A stretch of 54,963 nt of DNA from the NCBI GenBank assembly GCA_902584635.1, contig CACIAQ010000008.1, positions 1-54,963 on the forward strand, in the 5' to 3' direction. Shown here in pieces: positions 35,862-44,744 of this stretch. Below the pieces are notes generated by a model. It was not told where the DNA came from. It made no database searches and saw only the letters and a list, made by a program, of their open reading frames with translations. The translations under genes and the position numbers were made by a program. The DNA is from an uncultured Alphaproteobacteria bacterium (lineage in GTDB: Bacteria; Pseudomonadota; Alphaproteobacteria; Rhodobacterales; Rhodobacteraceae). The stretch's first letter is position 1. Each line of letters begins with the position of its first letter.

Positions 35862-36116
35862 TCACCTACTTCCTTCTAAAACCGACACTTTTGCCATAGC
35901 CTGCTCTTTTAAACTTTGCATAGCTTTTAATACGTCAAGATTAGAGCCCGCAACTTGTTTTGAGGGAAATATTTCAATTATAAAACCCGTATTATCACTT
36001 GATTTAAATAGGTTCCTTTTTAAGTCTTCAGTATCAATAGGTTGGGCTACTGCTTCGACTACAGACCATAAGGATGGTGCCAATAGGGTGAAATTAATTG
36101 CTCTTCCATACATCAA
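35862..36116 (-). CDS. Small protein, possibly alpha-beta barrel type
   Basis: 84 residues, no signal peptide. Predicted strands (GRAINFTLLA, GFIIEIFPSK) and helices alternate as in half of a dimeric alpha-beta barrel, but I do not recognise a named family. Its start overlaps the stop of the GYD-domain gene upstream (ATGA), and the epoxide-hydrolase-like gene follows 7 bp later. The coupling suggests it forms a complex with, or shares a pathway with, the GYD protein. Confidence 0.6.
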   Translation of the reverse strand: MMYGRAINFTLLAPSLWSVVEAVAQPIDTEDLKRNLFKSSDNTGFIIEIFPSKQVAGSNLDVLKAMQSLKEQAMAKVSVLEGSR

Positions 36117-36463
36117 GAAGTCTCGGCGGCTTGCATAGTTGTTACATAAGAGGCCATGCCGTCTTTAGCTTTTTCATAGATCTTCATATGTTCTAATGAG
36201 TCGAATGCTCTGGACCAATATAAGTTAGTCCAAGTTCCTGAGGCTCTCGCGATATTCATTCCCGCCTCCATATCTTCATCGCTCTTAGCATCTAACACAC
36301 AAAAAAAGGTGAAACTTTCAGTATGTGTAAAAAGAAACTCTCTTATATTCATGTCAAATTGATCTGTTAGATTTTTAACAATTGGTAGCCTATCTTGGGG
36401 TTTATTAAGCATACCGCTGGCATATTCTGAATTCGTTTTTCCATAGATTATGTAAGTTTTCAT
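36113..36463 (-). CDS. GYD-domain small protein
   Basis: 116 residues resembling the GYD (dimeric alpha-beta barrel) family. TYIIYGK first strand, FTFFCVLDAKSDEDMEAGMNIA as the central strand-helix, and ASGTWTNLYWSRAF as the last strand fit the fold. The Gly-Tyr-Asp triplet itself reads Ser-Phe-Thr here. Function of the family is mostly unknown. First gene of the four-gene minus operon ending in the D-threonine-aldolase-like gene. Confidence 0.7.
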   Translation of the reverse strand: MKTYIIYGKTNSEYASGMLNKPQDRLPIVKNLTDQFDMNIREFLFTHTESFTFFCVLDAKSDEDMEAGMNIARASGTWTNLYWSRAFDSLEHMKIYEKAKDGMASYVTTMQAAETS

Positions 36464-36594
36464 ATTTAACCTTCATCTTAAAGCTTTTAAAGTGTCAGCA
36501 ATATCATTTTAAAATTCTTAAAAATTTTATTACTATATTATATGATTACGATACATCAAACCTACGCAAAGTTAAATAATGTTGAGTATATTTA

Positions 36595-37248
36595 ATGAAC
36601 TTTAAGCTTTTTGTAGCTCGACAAATCCACAAATTTCTCCAACACACCGAATTGATGACAGAAAATATGAGGTCCCCAAAAACGATCGGGCTTGCCTGGG
36701 TAGCAAGAACATTAATGAATTATTCAAATGCGCAAGTAAGCATTGATATTGTAAATAGAATGAAACTGAAAAAAACTGATAATGTGTTGGAGTTGGGTGT
36801 TGGTAACGGATTGGCAATAAAAGAAATTGCAAAGATTAGTAGAAATAACATAATTGGAGTAGAAATAAGTGCGGAGTTTAGAAGAAATCTGCTCAAAATG
36901 AAGCTGCCTAAAAATATAGTTATTTTAGAAAATGATGCAAAAGATTTGAGCAATAGAGTTCCAGATGGGTCTATAGATAAACTCCTAGCGATAAATGTAA
37001 TATATTTCTTGAAGCCAGTAGAACAATATATCCTTGAGTTCAAAAGAATATTAAAAAAGGGGGGTATTGGTTATTTGGGATGTAAATTTGAAAGTATAAA
37101 GAATTTTGACATTGAAGTTGCCCCCAATAGAGATGAACGAGCAATCATAAGTCAGCTATCAAACCTTGGTTTTAATGTTTCAAGTGAGTTTATAGATTTA
37201 GGTGAGGATAGATCGTGCTACACGCTCATTCAATTTGAAAAACAATAG
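36595..37248 (+). CDS. SAM-dependent methyltransferase, class I
   Basis: 217 residues. The SAM-binding motif I is VLELGVGNG at 64-72, with motif II acidic residue in GVEIS and DKLLAINVIYF as the post-I region. Overall similar to UbiE-like small methyltransferases acting on soluble small molecules or lipids. The substrate is unknown. It is followed 12 bp later by the MaoC-like hydratase, likely in the same operon. Confidence 0.8.
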   Translation: MNFKLFVARQIHKFLQHTELMTENMRSPKTIGLAWVARTLMNYSNAQVSIDIVNRMKLKKTDNVLELGVGNGLAIKEIAKISRNNIIGVEISAEFRRNLLKMKLPKNIVILENDAKDLSNRVPDGSIDKLLAINVIYFLKPVEQYILEFKRILKKGGIGYLGCKFESIKNFDIEVAPNRDERAIISQLSNLGFNVSSEFIDLGEDRSCYTLIQFEKQ

Positions 37249-37260
37249 AGAGGAAAAAAG

Positions 37261-37707
37261 ATGGAAAAGCGATATGCAGAGGATTTTAAAAAGAGGGAGA
37301 TTTTTGATCTTGGGGAGCACGCTTTTTCAGAGAATGAAATAATAGATTTTGCAAAAAAGTATGATCCTTTTCCTTTTCATATTAACAAAGATGCAGCTGA
37401 AAAAACTGTATTTGGCGGTATTATATCAAGTGGATGGCTGACAGCTCTAATTTGGCTTGGAATGATGCATAAAAGTTTTTTATCCTACGATACGATAATG
37501 GGGTCACCCGGGCATGAGGAAATGACCTGGCCAAAACCAGTAAGACCTGATGACAAAGTGACCGGTCAATTAGAAATATTGGAGAGTAGAAAATCAAAAA
37601 GCAAACCTGGACTTGGTTTTGTTAGATATGAGGCGAAGTTGGTCAATCAAGACAATGAAATAGTTTTTCTCACTAAAAGCACCCTGATGATTAAGTCTCG
37701 AATTTAA
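37261..37707 (+). CDS. MaoC-family enoyl-CoA hydratase-like protein
   Basis: 148 residues, single hot-dog fold. Asp35 and His40 in YDPFPFHIN are the catalytic pair of R-specific enoyl-CoA hydratases, and FGGIISSGWLT is the following conserved loop. GAGAGG lies nine bases before the ATG. It presumably hydrates an enoyl-CoA, in line with the other acyl-CoA enzymes in the window. It converges with the UbiB-type kinase gene. Confidence 0.88.
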   Translation: MEKRYAEDFKKREIFDLGEHAFSENEIIDFAKKYDPFPFHINKDAAEKTVFGGIISSGWLTALIWLGMMHKSFLSYDTIMGSPGHEEMTWPKPVRPDDKVTGQLEILESRKSKSKPGLGFVRYEAKLVNQDNEIVFLTKSTLMIKSRI

Positions 37708-37708
37708 T

Positions 37709-39028
37709 TTAGATATATTTTGTAACTAATTTGGAAAAGTTTTTTCTTGCGCCGAATTTTCGACCTAGAAGAAAAATACCTCCTAATTTTCTTTGGATAA
37801 AGAGAATTTGAGGATCGGGTAGCTGAAACTTATCTTTTTGGTTTATCAGTGTTGATGAAAGCAAGTTCAAATCCTCTGTAGAAATGCAATGTAGGAAATC
37901 AAATTCCTTATTTTTCCGTAAAGGCAAAGATAAGTTCCAGATTATGTCTATAAGATACTTCTTTACCGAATTACTGGCGTTAGGACTGAAGATCTTCAAA
38001 GTTATAAGAGCTTTTTCAACCATCTCCTTTCTATCAAGCGCTAAGCCGTTAAGAATATCTTTAAAGACTCGGATATTTTTTTTAGAGACTTTACTAGTTG
38101 CACCAAAGTCCAGTAAAACAATTTTTTTCGATGTATCATCAAATAGAAAGTTAGCAAAATTTGGATCTGTTTGAACTAAATTAAATTCAAATATCTCTTT
38201 GAAGGCAAGTTCCACTAAATTATTTATTATTGAATTTTTTGTTTTTTGATCACCATATGCGACCTGATCAATTGTTACACCATTATGATACTCCATTGCC
38301 AAAATTTTTGTAGTGGTAAGTTTTTTATTAATCCTTGGTACAACAAATTTTTTATCCGTTTTAAGTAGACGATGAAATTTTTTTTGGTGCGCTGCTTCGA
38401 GCAAGTAATCGGTCTCGTTTAGTAACTGCGTTTTCCCAGCTTCAAGCAGTTTATCGAAATCAAAGGATTTTGGTAAGAGTCCAAGGTTTTTAGTGATTAG
38501 TCTAATATTATTAATATCACTTTCTATGCTCTCTCTAATTTTTGGGTATTGAATTTTTAATATTAACTCCTTGTTGCCGTATTTACACTTGTGAACTTGA
38601 CCAATTGAAGCAGCAGCAATTGGCGTCTCATTGAATTCGGAGAAGTTATCTAAAAAATCATCGCCATAATTTTCTCTCAAGACCTCGCCAAGTTGATAAT
38701 TTGGCATATGAAAGTTTTTATTTCTTAAGTCCCCAAGCATTTTACTAATTTGCTCTGGCAAAAAATCATTTGCTTCAAGAGATAATAATTGCCCAATTTT
38801 TAATGCTGCACCTCTTAATTTTGCGAGTTCTTCTATAAAGGTTAGGATATTTTTTTCCTGTATGAGGAGGTTTTTTATTGATGGAGACCTGCCACCCAAT
38901 AATTCCGTTGTTCCATCAAAAACAATAGAGCTTGCAAATTTAATTGCTAGCTTACCAAAACTTGATGCCCTACTAATTCTACCTTTGGGCACTGGTAACG
39001 ATTTAGAGACACTACTTTTCTGATCCAT
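37709..39028 (-). CDS. ABC1/UbiB-family atypical kinase
   Basis: 439 residues. The family-specific KxGQ motif is Lys77-x-Gly-Gln80 (LKIGQ), the Ala-rich loop is AAASIGQVH, and the catalytic-type QTDPNFANF and metal-binding LLDFGAT follow. Bacterial and mitochondrial members (UbiB, COQ8) support ubiquinone biosynthesis through ATPase activity. No C-terminal membrane helices are visible, so it may be the soluble ADCK-like branch. It is not next to other ubi genes. Confidence 0.87.
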   Translation of the reverse strand: MDQKSSVSKSLPVPKGRISRASSFGKLAIKFASSIVFDGTTELLGGRSPSIKNLLIQEKNILTFIEELAKLRGAALKIGQLLSLEANDFLPEQISKMLGDLRNKNFHMPNYQLGEVLRENYGDDFLDNFSEFNETPIAAASIGQVHKCKYGNKELILKIQYPKIRESIESDINNIRLITKNLGLLPKSFDFDKLLEAGKTQLLNETDYLLEAAHQKKFHRLLKTDKKFVVPRINKKLTTTKILAMEYHNGVTIDQVAYGDQKTKNSIINNLVELAFKEIFEFNLVQTDPNFANFLFDDTSKKIVLLDFGATSKVSKKNIRVFKDILNGLALDRKEMVEKALITLKIFSPNASNSVKKYLIDIIWNLSLPLRKNKEFDFLHCISTEDLNLLSSTLINQKDKFQLPDPQILFIQRKLGGIFLLGRKFGARKNFSKLVTKYI

Positions 39029-39067
39029 TAATGATCTAGTTCAAAGATGGAAATTATTTCCCTGTTA

Positions 39068-39427
39068 TTATTTAGAGTTGCTATACATGAAGCATATCAG
39101 TTTCAGAAAGTAACCATAAAGTACCGTTAAAAAAGCAACGCTAAAAGCAGGTCCAATAGCGTCATTGGCCAAAAGATTTTTGAGATTACCTGCCATTAAA
39201 ACTAAGCCAATAAGAAAACCTAGCCAACCTATTATAACGGCTGCATCTCCAGTTAGTGAAATTGTTCTTTCGTCAAATTTTCCTTTGCTCATAGCCAGTG
39301 CAGCAAAGAATGATGCAACAACAACTACTACAATAGAAGGAAGGTCTATAAATGCACCGGGATTGCCACCCCAGATTGTTGCAGACATAAGTACACCGAA
39401 TACCCCAATTAGTCCTAAAAAAAACAT
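39068..39427 (-). CDS. Miniature MotA/PomA-like four-helix membrane protein
   Basis: 119 residues from ATG 39427, fixed by TAGGAG seven bases upstream. The first half (GLIGVFGVLM, then GGNPGAFIDLPSIVVVV) matches helices 1-2 of MotA/PomA stator proteins. The second half (GFLIGLVLMAGNL, then AIGPAFSVAFLTVLYG) matches helices 3-4. The roughly 100-residue cytoplasmic torque loop between them is missing. The conserved Pro of helix 3 and one of the two helix-4 Thr are replaced. No MotB-like gene is adjacent. Motor function looks unlikely; an ion-channel or membrane-scaffold role is possible. Confidence 0.7.
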   Translation of the reverse strand: MFFLGLIGVFGVLMSATIWGGNPGAFIDLPSIVVVVVASFFAALAMSKGKFDERTISLTGDAAVIIGWLGFLIGLVLMAGNLKNLLANDAIGPAFSVAFLTVLYGYFLKLICFMYSNSK

Positions 39428-39500
39428 GAAATATCTCCTAAAAATTTTTATCAAAGTTAGCACTCAAAAAATAATAGGCAAGCATAAAGATTTTAATCTT

Positions 39501-40367
39501 TTATTTTTGGTCCAGCTCCATTGGGCAGGTGGGATCATTAGACCATTCAAGAAGCGAGTTATCATATAGAAAGAGTTTTTCAATGTCGAAAATCTTGGCA
39601 ACAAAAAAAACAGTTGTGGCCGCTATACCACCTCCACAGTAGCTAACTATTGACTTATCAGTATCAATGAGAGGTTTTATCATGTCACGCATTTCGGATG
39701 GAGGAAGGAATTTACCGGTATCATGATTAAGTAAATTTAATGCAGGAATATTTATGCTTTTTGGTATTCTTCCGGGTCTTCCATAATGAGTTCCCCCACC
39801 ACAAAATTGCTTATATGTTAGAGCATTTACAAAAATGAATTCATCATCTCTTAGAGCTTCTTTCATTTTATTTTTATCAAAAATTGCTTCTTGACTGCGA
39901 GCTCCTTGAAAATCTCCTTTTTTAAAAACCTCTTCTCCTGTTGACAGGGGAAAATTCTTTTTTTGCCATGAGGCCAACCCGCCATTCATGATTTTTACAT
40001 TATTGGCCCCAGACGTTGTTAATACCCACCACGCTCTTGTGATAGCCATATGAAACCCAGACCCATAAAGAATAATTTCATCTTCATTATTTATCCCAAT
40101 GCTCGACAGTTTTTCATTTAATTTTTCTTGCGAGACAATTGAAAAAGGTATGGGATTATCCTTTTCGGATAGATCATCAACCATATGTAAATAAGCCGAA
40201 CCAGGGATATGCCGTTTTAAATAATCTTCATATCCACTGTGTATCGTTGAGGCGCCTACCTTTTTTAGTTCAAAGTAGACCGTGCAATCAATGACCTTGA
40301 CATTTTTAGCGTCCAGTTTCTCATAGACATACTTGGGATCTACAATATTCTTTTCATAATTTTCCAT
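39501..40367 (-). CDS. Sulfurtransferase (two-domain rhodanese), second copy
   Basis: 288 residues, two rhodanese domains. The active Cys244 is in CGGGIAAT, identical to the loop in the copy at 31414. The N-terminal half differs more (VIDCTVYFELKKVG). Monocistronic and divergent from the amidohydrolase at 40417 across about 49 bp, so they may share regulation. Sulfur donor and acceptor unknown. Confidence 0.87.
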   Translation of the reverse strand: MENYEKNIVDPKYVYEKLDAKNVKVIDCTVYFELKKVGASTIHSGYEDYLKRHIPGSAYLHMVDDLSEKDNPIPFSIVSQEKLNEKLSSIGINNEDEIILYGSGFHMAITRAWWVLTTSGANNVKIMNGGLASWQKKNFPLSTGEEVFKKGDFQGARSQEAIFDKNKMKEALRDDEFIFVNALTYKQFCGGGTHYGRPGRIPKSINIPALNLLNHDTGKFLPPSEMRDMIKPLIDTDKSIVSYCGGGIAATTVFFVAKIFDIEKLFLYDNSLLEWSNDPTCPMELDQK

Positions 40368-40416
40368 TACTTGATTTTACTCTTTATTATTTTTCTGTCA
40401 CTCATAGAATGAGCTC

Positions 40417-41457
40417 ATGAGTGCATATACTATAGATTTGGATTGGCTCAATAGGGTTAGGGAAGATATAATCGACCCTGGTCAGAGGATAATTGATCCT
40501 CACCATCACTTGTGGCCAAAGACAGTTGCAGGTTCCTCAAATGTTAGGCGACATCGTCTTTATAACTATATGCTTGAAGATTTTTGGGAAGATACTAGCT
40601 CAGGACATAATGTGACAGATAGTGTTTACATTGAGTGTTCAGAGTTTTTTTGGAATTCTGAAAATGAGCATCTTAATCCAGTTGGAGAAACTGAATTCAT
40701 AAAAGGATTAGCGCAACTTTCCCTAGAAAATAGTAAAAAGACAACAATTTCGGGAATAATTGGCCACGCTAACATGTTACTAGGAAAAGATGTGGATGAG
40801 GTTCTAGAGAGGCATCTTGATATTGGAGGAAACCTATTTAAAGGTATCCGGCATGCGGGAAGCTGGGATTCTAGTGACATGATAAATAATTCACATCACA
40901 ATCCACCAAAAGACATGTATCTAATGAAAGAATTTGGGGAAGGGTTAAAAATTTTATCTGGAAAAGGACTTGTTTTTGAGGCATGGCAATATCATCATCA
41001 ACTACTACAAGTAGCTCATTTGGCAAGAAACAATCCCGATCTGATAATTGTCTTGGATCATTTTAGTGGTCCGTTGGGGATAGGCTCTTATGCCACAATA
41101 AAAGAACAGGTTTATAAAAATTGGAAAAAAGATCTAAAGGAATTATCCCAGTATAAGAATGTCTTTGCTAAATTGGGGGGTTTAGCAATGCCAATAAATG
41201 GTCTTGGTTTTGAAGCAAACCCAAATCCTCCTACTTCTGATCAGTTTATGGCACTTCAGAGACAATTTTATTTAACGACTATAGATTTTTTTGGATCGGA
41301 ACGATGCATGTTTGAAAGCAATTTTCCTGTAGATAAGTATTCGGTTTCCTATCAAGTTTTATGGAATTCCTTTAAAAATCTGGTAAAGGATTTTAGCGAA
41401 ACAGATAAGAATAATCTTTTCTTTAAGACAGCAAGTAATGTTTACAGTATTCCATAG
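40417..41457 (+). CDS. Amidohydrolase-2 family TIM-barrel hydrolase
   Basis: 346 residues. The metal-binding HxH is in DPHHHLW (His29-His31), and FESNFPVDK near residue 303 carries the C-terminal Asp. The family includes lactonases such as 2-pyrone-4,6-dicarboxylate lactonase (LigI) and L-fucono-lactonase. LVLDHFSGPLGIG-like text fits the LigI branch. It probably opens a lactone made by aromatic or sugar breakdown. Its neighbour is a DMT exporter on the other strand. Confidence 0.82.
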   Translation: MSAYTIDLDWLNRVREDIIDPGQRIIDPHHHLWPKTVAGSSNVRRHRLYNYMLEDFWEDTSSGHNVTDSVYIECSEFFWNSENEHLNPVGETEFIKGLAQLSLENSKKTTISGIIGHANMLLGKDVDEVLERHLDIGGNLFKGIRHAGSWDSSDMINNSHHNPPKDMYLMKEFGEGLKILSGKGLVFEAWQYHHQLLQVAHLARNNPDLIIVLDHFSGPLGIGSYATIKEQVYKNWKKDLKELSQYKNVFAKLGGLAMPINGLGFEANPNPPTSDQFMALQRQFYLTTIDFFGSERCMFESNFPVDKYSVSYQVLWNSFKNLVKDFSETDKNNLFFKTASNVYSIP

Positions 41458-41463
41458 AGGCAT

Positions 41464-42363
41464 TTAAACTTTTTCAAAATCGGTGCTTTCATTAGTTTGT
41501 TTGGGTTGAACAAGGAATATCCCCATCATTATCATAGCTAAAGATATCCACACAAAAACAGAGTGGCTTTCACCTAGAATAATTATTCCCCATACAACGC
41601 CAAAAAACGTCACAAGATATCCTACTTGAGATGAAAAAACCGATCCTGCTCTTCCAATGAGATAAATAAATATTGAGTATGCAGTAGCGCTGATGAACCC
41701 TAGACCTAAAGTTGAGATAAACAAATATAAATTTGTTGGCTGCAGTATAAAAAATTGATCCATTACTAAAGAAAGAAAAAAGGTGATTATTGCCGAGACA
41801 AAGGAAACTGCACAAACTAAGCGGATAGGTCCAAAATTTTGTAAGGCTAATCTATCAATGTAGATATTTTCCAGGGCATAACAAAGAGCGCAATTAAGAG
41901 CCAGTAAGACCCAGGGGATGTCTCTTTTATCTGGCAAACTGTTTTCTGGAAGTATCAAAATTAGAAGAGCACAGAAACCAGTGATAAGGCCTATTACTCT
42001 TCTTACCTTAAACTTATCCATTTTTAGCCCCAAGGCAATTAAATAGGTAAAGAGGGGAATTACCGACACTGAAATCGACAATACACCAGCGTCAAGGTGT
42101 TCAACACAAGCGTAAAAGATAATATTGGGGATAACTACAGATAGAAAAGTAATTATAACTATAGGAAGAAACATTTTTTTTGGAATAATAATTTTTCCGT
42201 GCCTAAAAAATACATAAGCTAATAGAATGAGGCCACTAAAAAGACTTTGCCAGAAGGTCAAACCAATGGGAGTTCCACCAGCTGTTATAGCAATTTTACC
42301 AAGTGTAAAGCTCAGGCCCCATCCGAGACCGAGAATAATTAAAATTAAAAAGTTCACTGCCAA
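41464..42363 (-). CDS. EamA/DMT-family transporter
   Basis: 299 residues with ten transmembrane helices in two EamA repeats (about 5-135 and 150-290). Members move amino acids, nucleotides or other metabolites. The start appears to be TTG 42363; GTG 42357 two codons later is an alternative. It runs in the same direction as the unknown 141-residue protein, LysE and kynureninase, with gaps of 11, 9 and 22 bp, so a four-gene transcript is likely. Confidence 0.85.
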   Translation of the reverse strand: MAVNFLILIILGLGWGLSFTLGKIAITAGGTPIGLTFWQSLFSGLILLAYVFFRHGKIIIPKKMFLPIVIITFLSVVIPNIIFYACVEHLDAGVLSISVSVIPLFTYLIALGLKMDKFKVRRVIGLITGFCALLILILPENSLPDKRDIPWVLLALNCALCYALENIYIDRLALQNFGPIRLVCAVSFVSAIITFFLSLVMDQFFILQPTNLYLFISTLGLGFISATAYSIFIYLIGRAGSVFSSQVGYLVTFFGVVWGIIILGESHSVFVWISLAMIMMGIFLVQPKQTNESTDFEKV

Positions 42364-42374
42364 TATTTCATAAG

Positions 42375-42800
42375 TTAGTTTTTATTCTTGGGGGGCTGGG
42401 GATTATTTCTTGGGTTTGAGTCAATCATCTTAATCTCCTCAATCTTATTCTCATTATTAAATTCTACTAAATCATTGTATAGAGAAACAGCGCGTTCCTT
42501 GTCATATATCTGTTCATCCCCGAAGTAAAAAGCGAATGATTTTGAGTGTTTAATCTGTTTATCCGGATCTTGTACTACTGACTTAGTCCAATGGTATAAT
42601 GGATAATCTTTAATATCATTTTTTTCAGCCTCTTTAACATAATCTAAAAATCCATCGAGCGTACACACTGGTCTAGTCTGATGTTTTCTTGCGATCTTAT
42701 TAATTTTCTTAGATATATCAAAATTGCTCTCACTCCTTAAATCATCCGCTAAGTCTTGTGGAAGCTTTATTCTTACTTGGTACAACCATTCATTATTCAT
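42375..42800 (-). CDS. Conserved-looking soluble protein, unknown function
   Basis: 141 residues, mainly helical and charged, without signal peptide or membrane segment. The N-terminal YQVRIKLPQDLADDLR resembles the start of small ligand-binding or antitoxin-like domains, but the rest (TLDGFLDYVKEAE, FAFYFGDEQIYDKERA) matches no family I know. The C-terminus is a low-complexity Asn/Pro/Lys tail. It lies between LysE and the EamA exporter in the kynureninase transcript, so a role in handling the same metabolite is plausible but unproven. Confidence 0.6.
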   Translation of the reverse strand: MNNEWLYQVRIKLPQDLADDLRSESNFDISKKINKIARKHQTRPVCTLDGFLDYVKEAEKNDIKDYPLYHWTKSVVQDPDKQIKHSKSFAFYFGDEQIYDKERAVSLYNDLVEFNNENKIEEIKMIDSNPRNNPQPPKNKN

Positions 42801-42809
42801 GCTTAAAAC

Positions 42810-43406
42810 TCAAATTTTTGTCATTGAAAGAAAGCTGAGAACAGCAACTACTAATAATGAAGAACCCATTATTATGTTGATATATTTTTGCATGCTAGGT
42901 TTTAAATTTACTTTTTCTATTGTTGAACCCAAAGCCAACCAAGCCACATGTAGAGGGATCCAGATTAAGTTCATAACGATAAATTTCCACGTTGTCTCTA
43001 AGACAAAATTATCTGGAAAGACCGCAAAACCAGTCAAAAGGATCGAGTGAAAAGCGTAAGCTTTAGGATTTACCAGCTGGAGAAAAATGCCTTCGACCAG
43101 TGTAGGTTCTTTTTGAGGGCTTACGAAAGCAATTTCAGAGCCTCTAAACATAATTTTAAGTGAGAGATAGACCAGGTATCCTGATGCAATAAAAAGAAAA
43201 ATAGTTCTCATTACTGGAATAGAAAAAATCACTGAAGCAAACCCAGTAATAACGAGAGCCCAAACTGACAGATAACCTATCGTTAATCCAATAAGAAACT
43301 TTAAACCAACTTTAAAAGAGTATGCTGCACCTACTCCTGCCAGCGCTAATACTGCTGGTCCAGGGGTAGCAATCATAAAAAAAACGGCAAAAGCAAAGGC
43401 TATCAT
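42810..43406 (-). CDS. LysE/RhtB-family amino-acid exporter
   Basis: 198 residues with about six transmembrane helices. The family signature ATPGPAVLA is at residues 13-21, followed by the GLTIGYLSVWALV helix. RhtB-type carriers expel amino acids or related compounds. Located directly downstream of kynureninase (22 bp), so export of anthranilate, kynurenine or alanine-like products is a reasonable guess only. Confidence 0.85.
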   Translation of the reverse strand: MIAFAFAVFFMIATPGPAVLALAGVGAAYSFKVGLKFLIGLTIGYLSVWALVITGFASVIFSIPVMRTIFLFIASGYLVYLSLKIMFRGSEIAFVSPQKEPTLVEGIFLQLVNPKAYAFHSILLTGFAVFPDNFVLETTWKFIVMNLIWIPLHVAWLALGSTIEKVNLKPSMQKYINIIMGSSLLVVAVLSFLSMTKI

Positions 43407-43428
43407 TTTAGGTACGTGTTTCTCAAAA

Positions 43429-44619
43429 TTAGGTTACTTTTTTTCTATTTAAATATGCTGGGGTATCCCAAAGTCTATTGGATAGAATATCCTTTAAGAC
43501 CTCGACCGTTCGGATTATATCTTCTTGACTGATATAGAGTGGAGTTATGCCAAATCTAATAATATTAGGAGCTCTAAAATCTCCAACTATATTTCTGTCT
43601 ATTAATGCCTGCATTATCGCATAACCAGATGGATGAGAAAAAGACACCTGTGACCCTCTTTCAGAGGACTTTATAGGACTCTCTAAATGAAGATCTGAAC
43701 ATGTTTGTTCAACCATATTTATGAATAAATCTGACAGCTTTATGCTCTCTTCTCTTAGTTTATGAAGGTCGAGGTCCTGAAAAATATCTAAAGATTTTTC
43801 CAAGATTGACATTTGAATAACAGGAGGTGTACCAACGCGCATCATTTCAATTGAAGGTGATTTCTCAAATGTATTATTGAAATCAAATGGTGCCTTATGA
43901 CCAAGCCAGCCTCTGATTATTGGGTAACATTTTTCTATCAAGTCAGGTCTTACATATATGAAGGCAGGCGCACCTGGCCCACCATTTAAAAACTTGTATG
44001 TACACCCGACAGCAAAATCGCAATTAATCGCATTAAGATTTAAAGGGACAGCTCCCGCGCTATGTGCTAAGTCCCAGATTATGGTTGATCCATTTTCATG
44101 AACTCTATTGGTAATACTTTCCAAATCAAACATTGACCCAGTCCGATAATCGACGTGGGTAAGTAATACCGTGTTAACCTGCTCATTAAGAGATGATATA
44201 AGCTTATTTCTCTTTACTTTCTTAAGCTCAAATTTTGCGTTCAAACTGTCAACAAGGCCTTCCGCTACATAAATGTCTGAAGGAAAATTATCAATATCAG
44301 TAAGTATTATATTTCTTTGGGGATTTAGTTTTAAAGCTGCTGCCAAAGCTTGGTAAGTCTTAATGGAAAGAGTGTCTCCGGCTACTATCGATCCTTTATC
44401 CACACCGATTATATTAGCGATTTTATTACCAACAGTTATTGGCTGTTCCATCCAATTAGATTCATTCCAACCTTTTATCAGCTTTTCACCCCATTCTTTA
44501 GAAATTACGTTTTCTGATATAGACTCTATCCCTTTCAGTGGAGGGCCTAAGGAGTTACCGTCTAGATAGATCATACCTGATGGGATATTAAATAGTGATT
44601 TTCTATATATTGAGTTCAT
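43429..44619 (-). CDS. kynU: Kynureninase
   Basis: PLP enzyme that splits kynurenine into anthranilate and alanine. IYLDGNSLGPP at 17-27, DLAHSAGA with Asp183 and His186, and the PLP lysine Lys209 in CTYKFLNGGPG are diagnostic of KynU. 396 residues is normal. The tryptophan 2,3-dioxygenase and formamidase genes are not in the window. It is divergent from a PhzF / ureohydrolase / peptidase T operon and heads a minus-strand group with a LysE exporter. Confidence 0.93.
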   Translation of the reverse strand: MNSIYRKSLFNIPSGMIYLDGNSLGPPLKGIESISENVISKEWGEKLIKGWNESNWMEQPITVGNKIANIIGVDKGSIVAGDTLSIKTYQALAAALKLNPQRNIILTDIDNFPSDIYVAEGLVDSLNAKFELKKVKRNKLISSLNEQVNTVLLTHVDYRTGSMFDLESITNRVHENGSTIIWDLAHSAGAVPLNLNAINCDFAVGCTYKFLNGGPGAPAFIYVRPDLIEKCYPIIRGWLGHKAPFDFNNTFEKSPSIEMMRVGTPPVIQMSILEKSLDIFQDLDLHKLREESIKLSDLFINMVEQTCSDLHLESPIKSSERGSQVSFSHPSGYAIMQALIDRNIVGDFRAPNIIRFGITPLYISQEDIIRTVEVLKDILSNRLWDTPAYLNRKKVT

Positions 44620-44744
44620 GTTAGTTGGAGCTAAAATTATGATCTCCCTGTTATATAAAATCTAACTATTCTTGGATAGATAAATCTATTTGAAACAGTA
44701 AACTTATGGATTTATAATTTTACAATGAAAAAGATCCTATTATC

